Shown piece after piece: positions 51,874 through 61,648 of a DNA stretch of 64,000 bases; the first letter of the stretch is position 1, and each line of letters opens with the position of its first letter. Source of the stretch: CBDFKU01 sp965248975. GTDB lineage: Bacteria > Chloroflexota > Dehalococcoidia > Lucifugimonadales > JAGWBF01. Both the position numbers and the translations under genes were made by a program. Where the stretch lies: positions 372,001 to 436,000 of the forward strand of contig CBDFKU010000020.1 of the NCBI GenBank assembly GCA_965248975.1. Direction: 5' to 3'. The notes beneath the pieces are model-generated. The model was not told the origin of the DNA, made no database searches, and saw only the letters and a list, made by a program, of their open reading frames with translations.

Positions 51874-52689
51874 CTATACCAGCGCCTTCGCGTCGGTAGG
51901 AGTAGCAGCCCTCCGTCGAGTCTCCTGCACCACCGTTGCCAGCGCGCTCTGGATCACGCTGGTGTCCGGCAGGCTGGCGAAGACGGTCACCCCTTCCTTC
52001 GATAGGTCGGGGACAAGGGCCACGTCTCGGATGATGTCGGCCACCGCCACGCCGTGGCGGCGGCACGCCTCAACGAACCTGCGGCGGTATCCGTTCAGCG
52101 TTTCCATCGCCTCCGGGTCGCCCTCAAGCATGCGCCGTCTTATTCCCAGCTCCAGCGAGAGGTCTCCCGCGCCGAACATGGCGCAGTCCACGCCGGGCAC
52201 GGAGAGTATCTCGTCCAGCTGATCAAAGGCCTCGACCTGCTCCATCAGGAGCATCACCACGGTCTCCTCATTGACGCGTTCTGTGGGGACCGGTCGGGTA
52301 CCATAGCCGTACATGCGGGTAAAGCCGCAGATGCCCCGCGTGCCCTCCGGTGGATACTTGACCCACTCCACCGTTCGCTCGACGTCCGCACGGGTGCGTA
52401 CCCGGGGCACCATGACGCCGTCGGCGCCCAGCTCCAGGCAACGCATCACGATGGCGTAGTCGTTGTGTGTGACCCGCACGATGGAGGTCAGCTCCATGGA
52501 CTGGGCCGCTCGGACCAGGTTCTCCAGCTCGGACCCGATAGTCAGCGAGCCATGCTCGGTGCACAGAAACGCCCAGTCGTAGCCGGCGTAACCGGCGATC
52601 TCCGTCAGGGCCGGGGAAGGGATGAACTGTTGGAATCCGATTAGGGTCTTACCGTTGCGCATCGCATCCTTGAACTCGGAAGCTCTCAT
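51874..52689 (-). CDS. HpcH/HpaI-family aldolase
   Basis: 271 residues from ATG 52689 (gggaggg upstream); the listed longer frame to 52794 lacks support. TIM barrel: LIGFQQFIPSPALTE, YDWAFLCTEHGSLTIG, TSIVRVTHNDYAIVM, CLELGADGVMVPRVR, LLMEQVEAFDQLDEIL and DCAMFGAGDLSLELG, with the metal-ligand Glu in the last-but-one and Asp in the last. Members cleave 2-keto-3-deoxy acids or related substrates to pyruvate and an aldehyde. A related enzyme is divergent at 52850. Confidence 0.85.
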   Translation of the reverse strand: MRASEFKDAMRNGKTLIGFQQFIPSPALTEIAGYAGYDWAFLCTEHGSLTIGSELENLVRAAQSMELTSIVRVTHNDYAIVMRCLELGADGVMVPRVRTRADVERTVEWVKYPPEGTRGICGFTRMYGYGTRPVPTERVNEETVVMLLMEQVEAFDQLDEILSVPGVDCAMFGAGDLSLELGIRRRMLEGDPEAMETLNGYRRRFVEACRRHGVAVADIIRDVALVPDLSKEGVTVFASLPDTSVIQSALATVVQETRRRAATPTDAKALV

Positions 52690-52849
52690 GGTTCCCTCCC
52701 AATCTCCGGAGCAGGTTAGCTCCGAAGGGCGACTTAGCCGTATTCTAGGTGCCGGGTATACCGGTGTCAACGACGCCGATATCCAAAGAAGCATCGCACC
52801 GTAGTATAGTTAGGACCGGGGACCGATTGCTGTTTTCAGGAGGAGTGCC

Positions 52850-53632
52850 GTGCGCCGAAATATCCTCAAGCAGAAGCTCGCCGAGGGTAAGGCGGTCTTC
52901 GGTGTAATGGTGACCTTCCCGGCTCCTCAGATAGTGGAGATGCTGGGGTATATCGGGTTCGACTTCGCGCTCATAGATACCCGGCACAGCTCTATCACAG
53001 TGGAGAGTGCGGAGCCGATGATAGTGGCCTCGGAGCTCGGCGGGATAGCGCCCATCGTGAGGGTGGCGGCCAACCGGCCGGAGATCATCGCGCCCTTCCT
53101 CGACTTGGGCGCCTGGGGTGTGCAGGTGCCCCACGTCCACACCGCCGATGAGGCCAGGGCGGCGGTGGACGCCGCCAAGTATTTCCCCCAGGGCCATCGC
53201 GGCCTCTTTCCCCGGGGTCGCCCCGCCCAGTACGGCCTCGCTGGAACTACAAGAGAGTACACCGAGGCAGCCAACCGGGAGACTCTGATTTGCGTCATCA
53301 TTGAGGATGTGGAGACAGTCGAGAACCTGCCCGACATGGTGAAGGTGGATGATGTGGACGTGTACTTCATAGGCTCCGGCCACCTGTCCGACCACATGGG
53401 CTACCCCGGCGAACCGACCCATCCCGATGTGCTGAAGGTGGTGGAGAAGGGGGTGAGGGTGGTCCGCAGCGCCGGGAAGGTTGCAGGGGTGAGCTACGCT
53501 GAAGCACTGATGCCAGTGTTCCTAGAGATGGGGGTCCAATACTTCCACAGTATGATCGGCAACTTGATCCAGACCTCCGGCCAATCATACTTGGAGAGAA
53601 TGCGAGAGGCGGCATCGAAAGCGGGAATGTAG
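52850..53632 (+). CDS. HpcH/HpaI-family aldolase
   Basis: 260 residues, start GTG after aggagg. FGVMVTFPAPQIVEMLGYI, FALIDTRHSSITVE, PIVRVAANRPEIIAPFLDLG, GVQVPHVHTADEA, LICVIIEDVETVENLPDM, VDVYFIGSGHLSDHMG. Metal-ligand Glu and a Gly-Ser-Gly in place of the usual G-x-x-D-L are visible; His-Leu replaces Asp-Leu at the normal Asp position, so activity may be altered. Divergent from its paralogue, with about 160 bp of shared upstream sequence. Confidence 0.83.
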   Translation: MRRNILKQKLAEGKAVFGVMVTFPAPQIVEMLGYIGFDFALIDTRHSSITVESAEPMIVASELGGIAPIVRVAANRPEIIAPFLDLGAWGVQVPHVHTADEARAAVDAAKYFPQGHRGLFPRGRPAQYGLAGTTREYTEAANRETLICVIIEDVETVENLPDMVKVDDVDVYFIGSGHLSDHMGYPGEPTHPDVLKVVEKGVRVVRSAGKVAGVSYAEALMPVFLEMGVQYFHSMIGNLIQTSGQSYLERMREAASKAGM

Positions 53633-53694
53633 GCTAACCGGAGTAGAAGGTGGATGTCGGATGACACGTCGGGCCGACATCAGTGAGGAGAAAT

Positions 53695-54588
53695 ATGCAG
53701 CAGCGAGACTTCATCGGATACGGGAAAAACGTTCCCAAGGTGGAGTGGCCCAATGGGGCCCGCATCGCCGTCAACGTCGTCCTGAACTACGAGGTCGGCG
53801 CCGAGTTTAACCCCTTGGACGGTGATCCGTACCGGGAGCCCGCGGGAGAGAATTATCCACTGCCGCCCAACGAAAGGCATATGCACCAGGAGTCGATCTA
53901 CGAGTACGGCAGCCGGGCGGGCGTGTGGCGCATCCTGCGCCTCTTGGAGGAGTACCAGGTCCAGGGGACCGTCTTTGCCTGCGGCCGGGCCATGGAGCGT
54001 AACCCCCAGGTAGCGCGGGAGTTCACCGCGCTGGGCCACGACATCGTGGGGCACGGATACCGTTGGGAGCAGCACTGGGGCATGGACCCCGAACACGAGA
54101 GAGATCAGATCCGGCGCATGGTAAACGCCATCGAGGAGACCTCGGGCTACCGCATAAAAGGGTTCTTCGGCCGATTCCAGCGCAGCCTCAACACACGGCG
54201 TATCCTGCTGGACGAGGGGTTTCTCTACGACAGCAGCGACATCAGTGACGACCTGCCCCACTTCGTCAGCGTCGACGGCCGGCCGATGCTGATCGTTCCC
54301 TACACCCTGGACAACAACGATTATCGTTTCTGGCGCGGCACCATTTTCACGGCGGAGCAGTTCTTCGAGTACGTACGGGACGGGTTCGACATGCTGTACA
54401 AGGAGGGCGCTACTCACCCCAAGATGATGTCAATCGGGCTCCACGAACGTATTATCGGGCGGCCCGGGCCGGCCCGAGGTCTGGAGATGTTCCTGGAACA
54501 CGCGCGGAGCTTCCCAGACGTGTGGTTTGCCCGAAGAACCGACCTGGCCGAGTGGTGGATGGAGCGCCACGGGCATAACGACCGGTAG
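53695..54588 (+). CDS. Polysaccharide-deacetylase-fold protein, PuuE-like
   Basis: 297 residues from ATG 53695 (gaggaga). NVVLNYEVGAEFNPLDGDP, YEYGSRAGVWRILRLLEEY, GTVFACGRAMERNPQVA, GHDIVGHGYRWEQH and IGLHERIIGRPGPARGLEMF match the CE4 family branch of allantoinase PuuE (ring opening of allantoin) and of other amidohydrolases. The substrate is not clear. It is in series with the aldolase and the D-aminoacylase-like gene, suggesting one catabolic group. Confidence 0.82.
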   Translation: MQQRDFIGYGKNVPKVEWPNGARIAVNVVLNYEVGAEFNPLDGDPYREPAGENYPLPPNERHMHQESIYEYGSRAGVWRILRLLEEYQVQGTVFACGRAMERNPQVAREFTALGHDIVGHGYRWEQHWGMDPEHERDQIRRMVNAIEETSGYRIKGFFGRFQRSLNTRRILLDEGFLYDSSDISDDLPHFVSVDGRPMLIVPYTLDNNDYRFWRGTIFTAEQFFEYVRDGFDMLYKEGATHPKMMSIGLHERIIGRPGPARGLEMFLEHARSFPDVWFARRTDLAEWWMERHGHNDR

Positions 54589-54708
54589 ACCGGTAGAAGT
54601 GTAGCAAAACCCAAGCGCCTCTGGACGTCGGCCAGGTGGCCCGCTGAGTCGTGGCTTCGGGCCTCACACCCTCCCCCTCCTGACGGAGCATCAACAAGCA
54701 AACGATGT

Positions 54709-54739
54709 TTGCTAAAAGGGTCGAATTTCGGAGTATAAT
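54709..54739 (+). promoter_or_regulatory. Candidate promoter for the amidohydrolase gene
   Basis: TATAAT at 54734-54739 with TTGCTA 19 bp upstream (54709-54714). It lies about 88 bp before the ATG at 54827. Confidence 0.5.
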
Positions 54740-54826
54740 GTCCCCGACCTCGAAATCGTTTGGGTATTTGTGAAACATCGGTCAGGATGTGACCGAGGGA
54801 CCCGAAAACGCGAAAGGGGCGGATCA

Positions 54827-56563
54827 ATGTCTGAATTCGATGTAATCATTCGCGGCGGGACCATCGTTGACGGGTTGCTCACACCCCGCTACGCCAGCGA
54901 CCTGGCCATCAAAGACGGCAAGATCGCCCAGATCGGTGGCCTGCGCAGTAGCCAGGCCGACAAGGTCCTGGACGCATCGGGCCTGATCATCGGCCCCGGG
55001 TTCATCGACCTCCACACCCATTACGACGCCCAGATCCAGTGGGACCCCTACCTGACCCTGTCGGGTTGGCACGGCGTAACCACGGTGGCCATAGGCAACT
55101 GCGGGTTCGGCTTCGCCCCCTGCCGCGTTGAAGACCGGGAAAGGGCGATGCTGGCCCTGACCCGCAACGAGGCCATACCCTACGATGCCATGAAGCTGGG
55201 CATGACCTGGGACTGGGAGACCTTCCCCGAGTTCATGGAGCGAATGCAGAACCGCGTGTCCAAGGGCGTGAACCTGATCAGCTACGTACCCTTGACACCG
55301 CTGTATGGCTGGGTAATGGGATGGCAGGAGGCCAAAGAGAGGCGTCCCACCGAGGCCGAGCTCAACGAGATGTGCCGCCTGGTGGCGGAGGGGATGGCCG
55401 CGGGAGGCATTGGCTGGTCAGCCCAGGTGGCCGGCGCCGCCTCCGCTCAGCGGGACTTCGACGGCACGCCCATGATCACCGACCTGATGCCCGACGAGGA
55501 GATCCTCGCTTTCGGGCGGGTGCTGGCCAAACTGGACGACGGCTTCATAGAGCTGAGCTACAACAAGCGTCCACCTGGTATCGTCGACGAGTACGAGGTC
55601 CTGAGGAACAAGCTGCAGTTCTTCGAGAGGTTGGGCGAAGAGTGCCGCCGCCCCATCCTCTACCAGTTCATCGAGCCCGACGACCGCGACCCCGAGAAAC
55701 ACCGGATGCAGGTCAGGTGGGTGGAGGAGATGAACCGGAAGGGGCTCCGCATCTACGGCCAGGGCAACACCGTCCAGGGCGGATTCGAGTTTACCTTCGA
55801 GGACTGGAACCTGTTCGACCGCAGCCCAATTTGGCGTGAGGCGACCTCGGGAACCATAGAGGAGAAGAAGCATAAGCTGGGTGATCCTGAAACACGGGCC
55901 CAGCTAAGGGAGGAGTGGGACTCGGGTTACCGGCCCGAGGGACAGATGGTAGGATCGGTGGCGGGGCTGGTGGTGATGGGGGTCGGGCACCGTGAGTTCG
56001 AGAAGTATCTGGGTATGTCGGTGGCCGAGATCGCCGAGAAAGAGGGCAAGCACATCATCGACGCCTGCCTGGATCTGGCGGTGGCCGACGACCTCCAGAC
56101 CGACTTCTTCGGCAAGTTCGCCCACCAGAACGCTGAGTACACATCGGAGATACTCAAGTCGCCCGGGCTGATAGCCGGGGTCTCCGACGGCGGCGCCCAC
56201 GTCAAGTTTCTGACCTTCGGAGTCTTCCCCACCGAGACCATCGCGTGGTTGGTGCGGGACGAGGGGGTTCTGACCCTGGAGCAGGCCCACAACAAGCTGA
56301 GCTTCCTGCCAGCGTTCATGGGCGGAATCAGAGACAGGGGGTTCATACGCGAGGGAGCCCCGGCCGACCTGGTGGTGTACGACCTCGAGAAGCTCAACGT
56401 ATCGCCGCTGGAGCGGGCCTACGACCTGCCCGGTGGCGACTGGCGCCGTGTGCAGAGGGCGGAGGGGTACCGCTGGATCTTCGTGAATGGTCATCCGACC
56501 TTCGAGGACGGGAAAGAAACTGGGGCGCTGTCCGGGAGGGTGTTGTTGAACGGTCGGGGATAA
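54827..56563 (+). CDS. N-acyl-D-amino-acid deacylase-like amidohydrolase
   Basis: 578 residues, start ATG 54827 after aaaggggcgga. The amidohydrolase motifs are visible: DVIIRGGTIVDG, GPGFIDLHTHYDAQ (metal HxH), GVTTVAIGNCGFG, GVSDGGAHVKFLTFG near the C-terminal active site, and PADLVVYDLEKL. These suit D-aminoacylase/dihydroorotase-like enzymes. It is longer than typical D-aminoacylase (about 480), so the substrate may differ. Such enzymes are common in marine Chloroflexota. Confidence 0.85.
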   Translation: MSEFDVIIRGGTIVDGLLTPRYASDLAIKDGKIAQIGGLRSSQADKVLDASGLIIGPGFIDLHTHYDAQIQWDPYLTLSGWHGVTTVAIGNCGFGFAPCRVEDRERAMLALTRNEAIPYDAMKLGMTWDWETFPEFMERMQNRVSKGVNLISYVPLTPLYGWVMGWQEAKERRPTEAELNEMCRLVAEGMAAGGIGWSAQVAGAASAQRDFDGTPMITDLMPDEEILAFGRVLAKLDDGFIELSYNKRPPGIVDEYEVLRNKLQFFERLGEECRRPILYQFIEPDDRDPEKHRMQVRWVEEMNRKGLRIYGQGNTVQGGFEFTFEDWNLFDRSPIWREATSGTIEEKKHKLGDPETRAQLREEWDSGYRPEGQMVGSVAGLVVMGVGHREFEKYLGMSVAEIAEKEGKHIIDACLDLAVADDLQTDFFGKFAHQNAEYTSEILKSPGLIAGVSDGGAHVKFLTFGVFPTETIAWLVRDEGVLTLEQAHNKLSFLPAFMGGIRDRGFIREGAPADLVVYDLEKLNVSPLERAYDLPGGDWRRVQRAEGYRWIFVNGHPTFEDGKETGALSGRVLLNGRG

Positions 56564-56603
56564 AGCCCGACCACGGTGGCGCTGCACCCCACCCCAGTTT
56601 TTG

Positions 56604-56783
56604 TTGACAATAGTCAGCACTGGAGATAGACTTACTGGAAATGCGATTCGACGACGATCTGTTCCACCTCTGTACCCGCCCCCTCAGATAGGGGGCAGGC
56701 ACCCTTCGGTTCAGCGCCAGGCCTGCGCCCGTCGGAAACCCGGTTCGATGGGCGCTGTTATTTGTCCGTCTCTGGAGGTATAG
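56604..56783 (+). promoter_or_regulatory. Promoter and possible structured leader for the reductase gene
   Basis: TTGACA (56604-56609), 17 bp, TAGACT (56627-56632). The following leader contains gccccct-cagat-agggggc and a second GC-rich pair gcgccc...gggcgc, then ggaggt before the GTG start. Multiple stems suggest a riboswitch or attenuator, but no known class was recognised. Confidence 0.5.
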
Positions 56784-58628
56784 GTGACTAGTTCAGTAGG
56801 CTCCACAAAGAAGGTCTCCCAGGAAGAGATCCACAAAGAAAGCATGAAGCTCGCCAAGGACTCCGTGGGGATCATACCCTACATGGAGGGGGAGGTGCTG
56901 AGCCTGGAGGAGGAGATCAAGGCCTTCAGGGCCGGGGAGCGAGAGGTCACCCAGTTCATGCCCTTCCGGCTGCGCCAGGGGGTTTACGGCCAGCGGCAGA
57001 ACGATGCCCAGATGCTCCGGGTGAAGCTGCCGGGGGGAATCCTCACCCCGGAGGCGCTGGAGGCGCTGGGAGAGCTGGCAGAGAAGCACGCGCCCCTGAA
57101 CAAGGGCCACGTCACCACCAGGGAGAACTTCCAGTTCCACCACCTGACCCTGGAGAGCGCCACCGAAGCGATCCGGCTGATAGGCAAAGTGGGCCTCTCC
57201 AGCCGCGAGGCCTGCGGCAACACGGTGCGCAACGTGGTGGGCTCACCCACGGCGGGAGTCTGCGCCGACGAGGCGTTCGACGTAACCCCGTACATGGCAG
57301 CCTACGTAAGGTTCGCCGTACGTCATCCCCTTACCCAGAGTTTCCCACGAAAGTTCAAGACATCGTTCGCTGGCTGCGTGGAGCACGACACGGTGGCCTC
57401 CGCCATCCACGACCTGTCCTACATCGCCCAGGTGCGAGAGGTGGACGGCCAGCAGGTCCGCGGGTTCAAGGTGATGGTGGGAGGCGCCACCTCGATCATG
57501 CCCCGGTTGGGCAATGTTTTCTCCGAGTTCCTGCCCGAGGAGGACTATCTACGCGTTGCCGAAGCCATATGGAGGGTGTTCGACAAGGCCGAGATGCTTC
57601 GAAAGAACCGCATGATGGCACGAATCAAGGTCTTGATCGACCGCATCGGATTCGACGCCTTCAAGGAGCAGGTGGAAGAGGAGCTCAAGGGGATCGGGCC
57701 GATCGACCCGAAGCCTCTGATGCACATTGAAGAAATACACAAAGAGACCCCTCCGCTAGTCCCCGCCGCCACCGGCAACGGCCAGGAGCCTCCGCCGGAG
57801 TTCCTCCACTGGAAGAGCGCCAACGCGGTAGAGCAGAAGCAGGCGGGCTACTACGTGGTCTACGTGAAGCTGCCCCTGGGCGATATCTACGCCCACCAGT
57901 TCCCCAGGCTGGCCGACATCGTGCGCAAGTACACCGGCGGCCGGGCCCGCACTACCCAGGAGCAGAACCTGGCCCTGCGGTGGGTGCCCGAAGGCTACCT
58001 CTACGACGTGTGGCGGGAGCTCAAAGAGCTGGGCCTGGTGGATACCGGGGCCTACACCATCACTGATGTAGTCTCCTGCCCGGGCACCGATAGCTGCAAG
58101 CTGGGCATAACCTCCTCCATGGGCCTGGGAGCTGCCATAAGGGAGGAGATGGAGTCTTGGAACGGCCTGCTGTCGGACCAGCTGGTGAAGAAGATGCACG
58201 TCAAGATGAGCGGATGCCCCAACGGCTGCGGTCTGCATCACATCGCCAATATCGGCTTCCACGGGGCTGCCATGAAGGGACCTGACGGGCTCCAGATCCC
58301 CGCCTACGAGCTGTTCGTGGGGGGCAACTACGGCGGCAAGAGGCACGAAGATACTCGCTTCGGCCAGCGTCTCCCCGGTGTCAAAGTTCCGGCGAAGCGG
58401 GTGCCCCAAGTGATCAAGCACATCGCGGGCTTCTACAAAGAGAGCCGGCAGGAGGGCGAGGAGTTCAACGCTTTCATCGACCGGGTGGGCCTCGAGCCCA
58501 TCGCCGAGATCGTCGGCCAGCACAGGGAAGTGGGCGCCCTGAGCCGCGAGACCATCGACCTATACATGGACTGGAAGAAGACGGATGTCTACAAGCTGGA
58601 GCGCGGCGAAGGAGAATGCGCCGTCTAG
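56784..58628 (+). CDS. Ferredoxin-type nitrite/sulfite reductase
   Basis: 614 residues, GTG start. Two ferredoxin-like/catalytic halves with MLRVKLPGGILTPEAL, TTRENFQFHHL, REACGNTVRNVVGSPTAGVC and the cluster/sirohaem region CPGTDSCKLGITSSMG and KMSGCPNGCGLHH. The four Cys of the 4Fe-4S-sirohaem site are complete. It reduces sulfite to sulfide or nitrite to ammonia; the two cannot be told apart here. It is longer than average due to an inserted linker (about 310-330) between halves. Confidence 0.9.
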   Translation: MTSSVGSTKKVSQEEIHKESMKLAKDSVGIIPYMEGEVLSLEEEIKAFRAGEREVTQFMPFRLRQGVYGQRQNDAQMLRVKLPGGILTPEALEALGELAEKHAPLNKGHVTTRENFQFHHLTLESATEAIRLIGKVGLSSREACGNTVRNVVGSPTAGVCADEAFDVTPYMAAYVRFAVRHPLTQSFPRKFKTSFAGCVEHDTVASAIHDLSYIAQVREVDGQQVRGFKVMVGGATSIMPRLGNVFSEFLPEEDYLRVAEAIWRVFDKAEMLRKNRMMARIKVLIDRIGFDAFKEQVEEELKGIGPIDPKPLMHIEEIHKETPPLVPAATGNGQEPPPEFLHWKSANAVEQKQAGYYVVYVKLPLGDIYAHQFPRLADIVRKYTGGRARTTQEQNLALRWVPEGYLYDVWRELKELGLVDTGAYTITDVVSCPGTDSCKLGITSSMGLGAAIREEMESWNGLLSDQLVKKMHVKMSGCPNGCGLHHIANIGFHGAAMKGPDGLQIPAYELFVGGNYGGKRHEDTRFGQRLPGVKVPAKRVPQVIKHIAGFYKESRQEGEEFNAFIDRVGLEPIAEIVGQHREVGALSRETIDLYMDWKKTDVYKLERGEGECAV

Positions 58629-58637
58629 GATAACGCG

Positions 58638-59003
58638 GTGGCGGTGAGTCGTCAAAGGGCCCTGGAGTACGCCGACGAGATCGTTTCCGTACCCAGGGCC
58701 CACGTACGTGTAAGGCTAAAACAGACCAAGGGCGGGGTGACCCTGCTCCACCAGGGCAGGGCACTGACCAGGTGTTACATCAGCCGTCCGGGGATGATGG
58801 CGGCGCGATTCATGGCCGAAGCTCTGGGAGTTGAGGTTCCGCCCCTTGGCGGGCACGTAGAAACCGCGGTCTCTACCGGGGTCCTGTGGCGGGCCGTCTC
58901 CATATCGTGCTTGGACCTGCGAAAGCCGGAGTCACTAGTTCTGCTGGAGCGGCTGCTGGAAGAAGCCCAGCGGCAGAGAGGATCGGGCAGCGACAGCAGC
59001 TAG
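58638..59003 (+). CDS. Hypothetical protein next to the reductase
   Basis: 121 residues, GTG start 9 bp after the reductase stop, so likely the same operon. LKQTKGGVTLLHQGRALTRC and RFMAEALGVEVPPLGGHVE show no catalytic motif. It might assist the reductase. It overlaps the convergent gene by 4 bp. Confidence 0.6.
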   Translation: MAVSRQRALEYADEIVSVPRAHVRVRLKQTKGGVTLLHQGRALTRCYISRPGMMAARFMAEALGVEVPPLGGHVETAVSTGVLWRAVSISCLDLRKPESLVLLERLLEEAQRQRGSGSDSS

Positions 59004-59458
59004 CCAGCGACCTCTGCCTCCAGCATCCGGCCCAAGGCCGCCAGCGCCAGATAGCCGGTGATCCTGGGGCAAGGGCTGAGTGGCCATCCCAGGAAGGCCA
59101 AAGGACCGGCGAGGTCGGCCCGCAGAACGACACGGCTACCGCCTCCGGCGACCTCCACGATGTGGTGGAAGACAAAGCGAATCCCCGGCAGGGAGTAGGT
59201 CCAAGAAAAAGAGCGCCCCGGAACGACCTCTGTGACCTCCCAGGTGCTAGCAAAGGGGACCAGCTTGAGGGCAATGCGCACCCTGAACCAGGGGGCCAGG
59301 GGGCCATCAGTCAAAGGAGTCAAGGCTCTGAAGTGGTAGACCCACTCCAACCAGCGGCCCAGATCGGTTAGTGCCCTGTAAGCCCGTGCGGCCGGGACGT
59401 TGATGGTGCGGGAACTCTCCACAGAGAGCACCGGCTTCGCACCTACGCCCAGTAACAC
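59000..59458 (-). CDS. SRPBCC-family (START-like) protein
   Basis: 152 residues. SSRTINVPAARAYRALTDLGRW, EWVYHFRALTPL, WEVTEVVPGRSFSW and GGSRVVLRADLAGPL fit the polyketide cyclase/dehydrase lipid-binding fold. A hydrophobic pocket holds a small ligand; function unknown. Confidence 0.75.
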   Translation of the reverse strand: MLLGVGAKPVLSVESSRTINVPAARAYRALTDLGRWLEWVYHFRALTPLTDGPLAPWFRVRIALKLVPFASTWEVTEVVPGRSFSWTYSLPGIRFVFHHIVEVAGGGSRVVLRADLAGPLAFLGWPLSPCPRITGYLALAALGRMLEAEVAG

Positions 59459-59479
59459 GATGAGCGACCGGGGGCGTCG

Positions 59480-59881
59480 CTAGCTCCGGAGCCAGCGCTT
59501 CACCCGGTCCCAGATGGCCGGCTGCTCTTCGATCAGGCGTCCCCTCCATCGCTTCTCGTAGGATGAAGACGGACCGCTTCCCGGACGAACGAAGAACAGG
59601 CCGAAGGCGATGACGAAAAGGACCAGTCCCGCAGCGATGAGGACGACGACGTAGGGGACCCCTGCCGACGACAGTATCAGCGCGAGGATCAGCATGGCGA
59701 AGCTGGTCAACATCAGCTTGCCCGCCGATATCTTCAGCCCACCCAAAGGTATGCGTCCCTTGAAGAACCCTCTGGCCAGCTTTGGCTGGGGCGGGGACTG
59801 GGCCCGGGAGGTGTCCCGGGGCATTTCGTCCTCGGCCTGTTTGAGGATCTCTTCGATCTCTTTCTGATATTTATCAGACAT
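59480..59881 (-). CDS. Two-helix membrane protein
   Basis: 133 residues. Acidic cytoplasmic N-terminus (YQKEIEEILKQAEDEMP), then LMLTSFAMLILALILSSAG and VVLIAAGLVLFVIAFGLFFV, and a basic tail with RWRGRLIEEQP. No family name. Confidence 0.65.
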   Translation of the reverse strand: MSDKYQKEIEEILKQAEDEMPRDTSRAQSPPQPKLARGFFKGRIPLGGLKISAGKLMLTSFAMLILALILSSAGVPYVVVLIAAGLVLFVIAFGLFFVRPGSGPSSSYEKRWRGRLIEEQPAIWDRVKRWLRS

Positions 59882-60023
59882 GGCCCCTCCCGCCGTGACT
59901 TGAGGGTCGGTATCGACGCCGGGAAGCTACCGGCTACAACGGCCCCAACGCACATTAGGCGGGGGTTTAAAGACGGACCGGACAGAGGTGATTCCTATCT
60001 AAACTATACACTATTATTCCAGG

Positions 60024-61373
60024 TTAGGAAAGGGCATCGCCAGACCCCCAGAACCTCGCCATACGCTCCGCCAGCTCCTTCTCCCGGCCTTCCTGGGAGG
60101 GCTCATAGTAGCGGCTACTTTTTAAGGCCTTTGGGAGGTAGTCCTGGAGGACGAAGTGGTCCTGGTAGTCGTGTGCATACTTGTAGGACTTCCCGTAGCC
60201 CAGCTGCTTCATGAGCCCGGTGACGGCGTTGCGGAGATGCAGCGGCACCGGCTCGGTGCGGCTGCCGCGCACATCCTCCATGGCCCGGTTTAGAGCGGCG
60301 TAGGCGGAGTTGCTCTTCGGCGCCGTCGCCAGGTATACGGTTGCCTCCGCCAGAGGGATGGCTCCCTCGGGCATCCCGATGAAGTGCACCGCCTGCTGGG
60401 CGGCCACGGCGATTGGCAGGGCCATGGGCTCCGCCAGGCCCACATCCTCCGCCGCCAGGATCACCAGCCGCCGCGCGATGAACATGGGATCCTCGCCGGC
60501 CTCGATCATGCGGCTCAACCAGTACAGGGCCCCGTCGGGGGACGAACCCCGAACGGACTTTATGAACGCCGAGATGACGTCGTAGTGCTGGTCGCCCCCT
60601 TTATCGTAGAGGATCGACCTCCGCTGCAGGGCGTCCTCCAGGGTCTCCAGGCCTATGCACCTGACGCCGTCCTGGTCGGGACGGGTCACCTGGGCCGCAG
60701 TCTCCAGCCCGTTCAACGCCACGCGAGCGTCCCCGTTGGACATATCCACGAGGTGCTCCATAGCCTCGGGCTCGAGCCGTATGTTCAGCTCGCCCAGGCC
60801 GCGCTCTCTGTCGTCCAAGGCACGCTGGACGATGCTCTTCATCTGGTCCCCGGTGAGCTGGTAGAGAGTAAAGACCCGGCAGCGAGAGAGGAGCGGCGCT
60901 ATTACCTCGAAGGAGGGGTTCTCGGTGGTGGCTCCGATGAGGATTATGGTGCCGTCCTCTACGTGGGGCAGGATCACGTCCTGCTGAGCCTTATTGAACC
61001 GGTGGATCTCGTCTATGAACAGGATGGTCCGCTGGCCGTGCATCCCCAGGCGCTCCCGGGCCTGCTCGACGACGCGGCGCAGGTCTGCCACGCCGGAGGT
61101 GACGGCGCTCATCGGCTCGTAGTGGGACCGGGTGACGCCCGCCACCACGTGGGTCAGGGTGGTCTTGCCGCTGCCCGGCGGGCCCCACAGGATCAGGGAT
61201 GGGAGGTGGTCCCCCTCGATGGCCCGCCGCAGGACCTTGTCGGGACCCACGATGTGCTCCTGCCCCACGAACTCATCGAAGATGTGGGGCCTCATCCGGG
61301 CCGCTAGGGGGGCCTCCTTCTCCTGTCGGGCCTTCCTTCCATGCTCGAAGAGGGACACCATGCCACCTCCCAT
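60024..61373 (-). CDS. rarA: Replication-associated recombination protein A (RarA/MgsA) AAA ATPase
   Basis: 449 residues; the start could also be the next ATG at 61361. AARMRPHIFDEFVGQEHI, Walker A LWGPPGSGKTT, Walker B ILFIDEIHRFNKAQQD, sensor IGATTENPSF, then the clamp-loader-like C-terminal domain (EDVGLAEPMALPIAVAAQQ, PSQEGREKELAERMARFW in parts). RarA acts at stalled replication forks and recombination intermediates. Confidence 0.95.
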   Translation of the reverse strand: MGGGMVSLFEHGRKARQEKEAPLAARMRPHIFDEFVGQEHIVGPDKVLRRAIEGDHLPSLILWGPPGSGKTTLTHVVAGVTRSHYEPMSAVTSGVADLRRVVEQARERLGMHGQRTILFIDEIHRFNKAQQDVILPHVEDGTIILIGATTENPSFEVIAPLLSRCRVFTLYQLTGDQMKSIVQRALDDRERGLGELNIRLEPEAMEHLVDMSNGDARVALNGLETAAQVTRPDQDGVRCIGLETLEDALQRRSILYDKGGDQHYDVISAFIKSVRGSSPDGALYWLSRMIEAGEDPMFIARRLVILAAEDVGLAEPMALPIAVAAQQAVHFIGMPEGAIPLAEATVYLATAPKSNSAYAALNRAMEDVRGSRTEPVPLHLRNAVTGLMKQLGYGKSYKYAHDYQDHFVLQDYLPKALKSSRYYEPSQEGREKELAERMARFWGSGDALS

Positions 61374-61648
61374 GTTCGTCTACAGTTTACCTCAGGCTTA
61401 CCGACCACGCTACTTCTACCACGCGTTACAGGGTCTTTCGATCCCTGCTACGAGGAGAGTAGTTTCCGCTCGCCCGAGCTTGTCGAAGGGCGCCCCATGG
61501 TTCGACATGCCGACCATGAGCGTTGGCTTCCTCCCAGCACAAACAATCGAACGACCCTTGGCGGCGTTGTCCCACCTTGTGACAGGATGCTATCATCGCC
61601 CTTTAGAGGATCTTGCTGTTGTTACCGAAATCAGGCTTGGGGAATGGT

